A stretch of 64,000 bases of DNA, from contig NC_063015.1 in NCBI RefSeq assembly GCF_020509005.1, positions 2,294,001 through 2,358,000 on the forward strand, given 5' to 3'. Source of the DNA: Fulvia fulva. Taxonomy: Eukaryota > Ascomycota > Dothideomycetes > Mycosphaerellales > Mycosphaerellaceae. Shown in pieces: positions 61,584 to 64,000 of the stretch. Made by a program: the position numbers and the translations under genes. How positions within the stretch are numbered: the stretch's first letter is position 1; each line of letters starts with the position of its first letter. Under the pieces are notes generated by a model that was not told the DNA's origin, did not search any database, and saw only the letters and a program-made list of their open reading frames with translations.

Positions 61584-62545
61584 AATGTCCGAGATGAAAG
61601 GATACTGTAGATACCATCACCGTCTCGGCCTGGTCCTTATACTGACCAGACATATAGAGTTCTCCTGACTGGGGATCGCCATCGCCATCGCAACGATCTT
61701 GATCTGTGACGGTAGATCGCGGTGGTTGTGCGCGATGCCTCACCGCACGAAGGCACACCAGGCAGCCCTCTTTACCTCCCTCATGCGCGGGTTGAATCAC
61801 TCAGTCGGTGCTCAGTAGGCGCAACTCCCAGAGTGCACTTCTAAAAAGAGTAAGAAATCTATGTGCAGCATCCCCTGTTCGGACACACGTACAACTCATA
61901 GCACCGTCTTTTTGAAGGTACAGTCTTGCCTACAATACGTACTGTGGAGTATACCGAGCCACCTGCTGCTTCTCGGTTAGCAGGACCTTACCCAGTAACG
62001 GCAAGTGTTACTTCTCGGTATGGCTGGATGAATCTACCAGGCCAAATGCCTACTAGGTGCTAGTGAGCTACGAATCTGATCTATGAGGAGCGACTGCATC
62101 AACAAAACATCATTGACCCATCGTTTCCTATCATGTTGGCTCTAATAGTCCTGCCATTTGTGTCATGAGCATTGCCATCCCACGCGAACGTAGCAATGGT
62201 GCGAGGTGTTGTCTGGAGGAGGAGAAGCAGGACGAAGACAGTGGAGGAGGTCGATCGACACCCCGCTAGATGCTCGGGACCACGTGCCGAAGCAGGGATG
62301 TCACGTCACTCTCTCGGGGCTGGAAGTCGGCGGGCAGGAGAGCTTCGCGGTGTTGCATCAGCAAAACATCTTCTAGTTCTGCTTGCTGCATCTTCTACAC
62401 TCTCCTTTCACGCCTTCTCCACAAGACCACACATCCGACAGCCACATGTTCATGCCTTGAGATACATCCTCCGACGACCAGAATGGCGTACATACTTGAT
62501 TAACAATTTGGTTGAACTGCCTTGGAAACTTTACCGCGCATAATC
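61584..62545. other. Intergenic region upstream of TAM41
   Basis: About 960 bases with no supported gene. A 123-codon plus-strand frame ends just before the TAM41 ATG and has a basic, low-similarity sequence, so I do not call it. Presumably contains the TAM41 promoter. Confidence 0.4.
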
Positions 62546-64000
62546 ATGCCTCTGCCAAACAAGTTGGCTGTACGTCCATTGCTCTCCAAATGTATGCTGT
62601 AAACGTGCGTTGACATTGGCATAGTCGTCGCCAGCCTTTCACTCTCTCGTCGGCGCCCACTCGTTCCTTCTCGGCCAGGCAGCATGGCACTACAGGCCCT
62701 CCTTTCTCCACTCCCCACAGCAAGCCCGATCACTGTCAGCTACACCTTTACTGTACGAGCAACAAGCGCAAAATGCCCAGTCGTCCAAGGAGCCACCGGC
62801 CTCGTCTCCCGAATTCCAGCGGAGCTCAAGTACCACGTCAAGCACATCCTCAACGACACCCAAGCAAGAGCAAGCGAAGACTGCTGTGAGGAAACAGAGC
62901 GCCAGCGGAGTCGATGGGCTAGAGCACAGTCCAAATCAGAGCCTACCACCAGGCTGGGAAGAGCGCGCCGACTACGACATTCAGAAATTCTCAGATCTGC
63001 CGCACAGGTTCTTCGGGTACAACCAGCACATAAAGGTGAACGAGGACTTCAAAGAGTCGTTGCGGCAAGTGCTGTGGCAGTTTCGCGCACCGATACGGTA
63101 CGCCTTTGCGTACGGGTCTGGCGTGTTCGGGCAGAAGTCATCCACTGGCAGCACTGGCAGCGAGTTCAGCCCACACCCCAATCCCCCCAAAGCCGTCGAG
63201 GAATGGCAGAAGGGCGGCGCGAAGATCATTGACTTCATATTCGGTGTCAGCCACACCCAGCATTGGCATAGCCTGAACCTCCAACAACATCCCGAGCATT
63301 ACTCCGGGTTGAAGAACTTACCGTACAGCTCTGCCGTTGTGTCATGGATGCAGGACCGCTGGGGCGCAGGTCTGTACTATAACCCTTACATTACCGTCAA
63401 TGGAATCATGATCAAGTATGGAGTTGTGAACCTGGATACATTGGCTCGGGATCTGACAGACTGGGACACATTATACCTCGCAGGTCGTCTGCAGAAGCCT
63501 GTCAAGATTTTGCGAGACGATCCTCGGATACGTCTTTCCAACCAGGTCAATCTAGTATCGGCGCTACGCACCGCCCTGCTCATGCTTCCTGAGAAGTTCT
63601 CCGAACGACAGCTGTACGAACGGATTACGGGCTTGTCATATCTTGGTGACCCCCGGATGCACTCACTTGTTGCATCGGAGGCTCCCAGCAAAGTCTCAAA
63701 CATTGTTGGGGCGCAGCTGCCAGGTTTCCGACAACTGTATGTTCCACTCATCGAGAATCTGCCGAACGTGAATTTCACAGACCCAAGAACGCCCAAGGAG
63801 CCTGGCTGGGAGAAAGAAGATGCCATCAGACACACGGGCACGATCACTAAGCTCGAGGACAATGCCCTTGGCGGCGAGGAAGGGTTGAGCTTGTCCCAGG
63901 ACCTGGATCCCGTGAAGCGAGGTAACATGGTTCGTCGCTTACCGAAGGCTTTCCGGAAGAAACTCTATTACCACTACAAAGGCAAGTTCCAGATCCCGGG
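62546..64000 (+). CDS. TAM41: Mitochondrial CDP-diacylglycerol synthase TAM41 (partial, runs off right edge)
   Basis: Two exons: 62546-62569 (24 bases, MPLPNKLA) and 62625 to beyond 64000; about 466 residues are visible, with no stop. The join is phase 0 across a GTACGT to CATAG intron. The N-terminus is a Ser/Ala/Arg-rich mitochondrial presequence (FHSLVGAHSFLLGQAAWHYR). Tam41 motifs: FSDLPHRFFGYNQHIKVNED, the nucleotidyltransferase site AFAYGSGVFGQ, the acidic motif KIIDFIFGVSHTQHWHSLNL and YNPYITVNGIMIKYGVVNLD. The enzyme makes CDP-DAG from phosphatidic acid and CTP at the inner membrane, the first step to cardiolipin. The C-terminus, RKKLYYHYKGKFQIP, is near the expected end. Confidence 0.93.

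Noticed and set aside
62684..63232. 182-codon plus-strand frame starting with ATG at 62684
   Set aside because: It is out of frame with TAM41, whose motifs continue through this stretch from the spliced exon.
63386..63928. 180-codon minus-strand frame at the right end
   Set aside because: Antisense to TAM41; no motif, and the sense frame runs open to the window edge.
1..64000. tRNA, rRNA, CRISPR or transposon sequences
   Set aside because: I scanned for box B-like tRNA motifs, terminal repeats, transposase or reverse-transcriptase frames and regular repeat-spacer arrays, and found none convincing by eye.

Overview
The window is nuclear DNA of a filamentous ascomycete (Pezizomycotina). The genes are spaced about 0.2 to 1.7 kb apart, lie on both strands and are interrupted by short GT-AG introns, mostly 45 to 180 nt, with CTAAC or CTGAC branch sites. 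Several proteins are typical of filamentous fungi: a membrane GT2 glycosyltransferase needed for hyphal growth in related species, a secreted S1/P1 nuclease, an S10 carboxypeptidase and an FHL1-type forkhead factor. Dothideomycetes is my best guess, but that is inference. About 30 protein genes can be supported. I saw no rRNA, tRNA, CRISPR array, transposon or clear secondary-metabolite cluster. Most gene models below were built by joining exons by hand in frame across introns.

Layout. 0-9 kb: a gene cut by the left edge, a DUF7726-like helix-turn-helix protein, an F-box-like membrane protein, a Ras/Rho-like small GTPase with unusual G boxes, a PRPP synthetase with a large insertion, a small mitochondrial protein and an alpha/beta hydrolase. 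9-21 kb: an SRA-YDG protein, a divergent aminotransferase and methyltransferase pair, an S1/P1 nuclease, a three-exon coiled-coil protein, a frameshifted F-box-like gene and a secreted carboxypeptidase. 21-33 kb: the SWI/SNF-RSC subunit Rsc6/Snf12, with an overlapping Zn2Cys6 reading frame at its 3' end; a divergent catabolic pair (AtuA-like and family III CoA-transferase); a tetraspan membrane protein; GUF1; and MAD2. 33-48 kb: GT2 glycosyltransferase, OTU deubiquitinase, FHL1-like factor, 2-oxoglutarate oxygenase and histidine phosphatase. 48-64 kb: two uncharacterised proteins, an amidohydrolase, a nuclear protein with a PAH-like segment, a 1516-residue zinc-finger/GTPase/RING/patatin fusion, a small coiled-coil protein, and TAM41 running off the right edge.

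Most genes are unrelated housekeeping genes. The AtuA/CoA-transferase pair is the only neighbouring set that plausibly forms one pathway. GUF1 and MAD2 share a 178-bp intergenic region, as do other divergent pairs.

The observations most worth a second look are these: (1) the patatin fusion whose nucleophile elbow reads GSGTGG, with no serine where GxSxG is expected; (2) two introns in unrelated genes 9 kb apart that share a nearly identical stretch of about 34 nt around the branch site, which suggests introner-like elements; (3) a Zn2Cys6 motif in a frame overlapping the end of RSC6; (4) probable unannotated 5' exons of the FHL1 gene; (5) an AtuA-like gene whose first intron lacks a usable GT donor.
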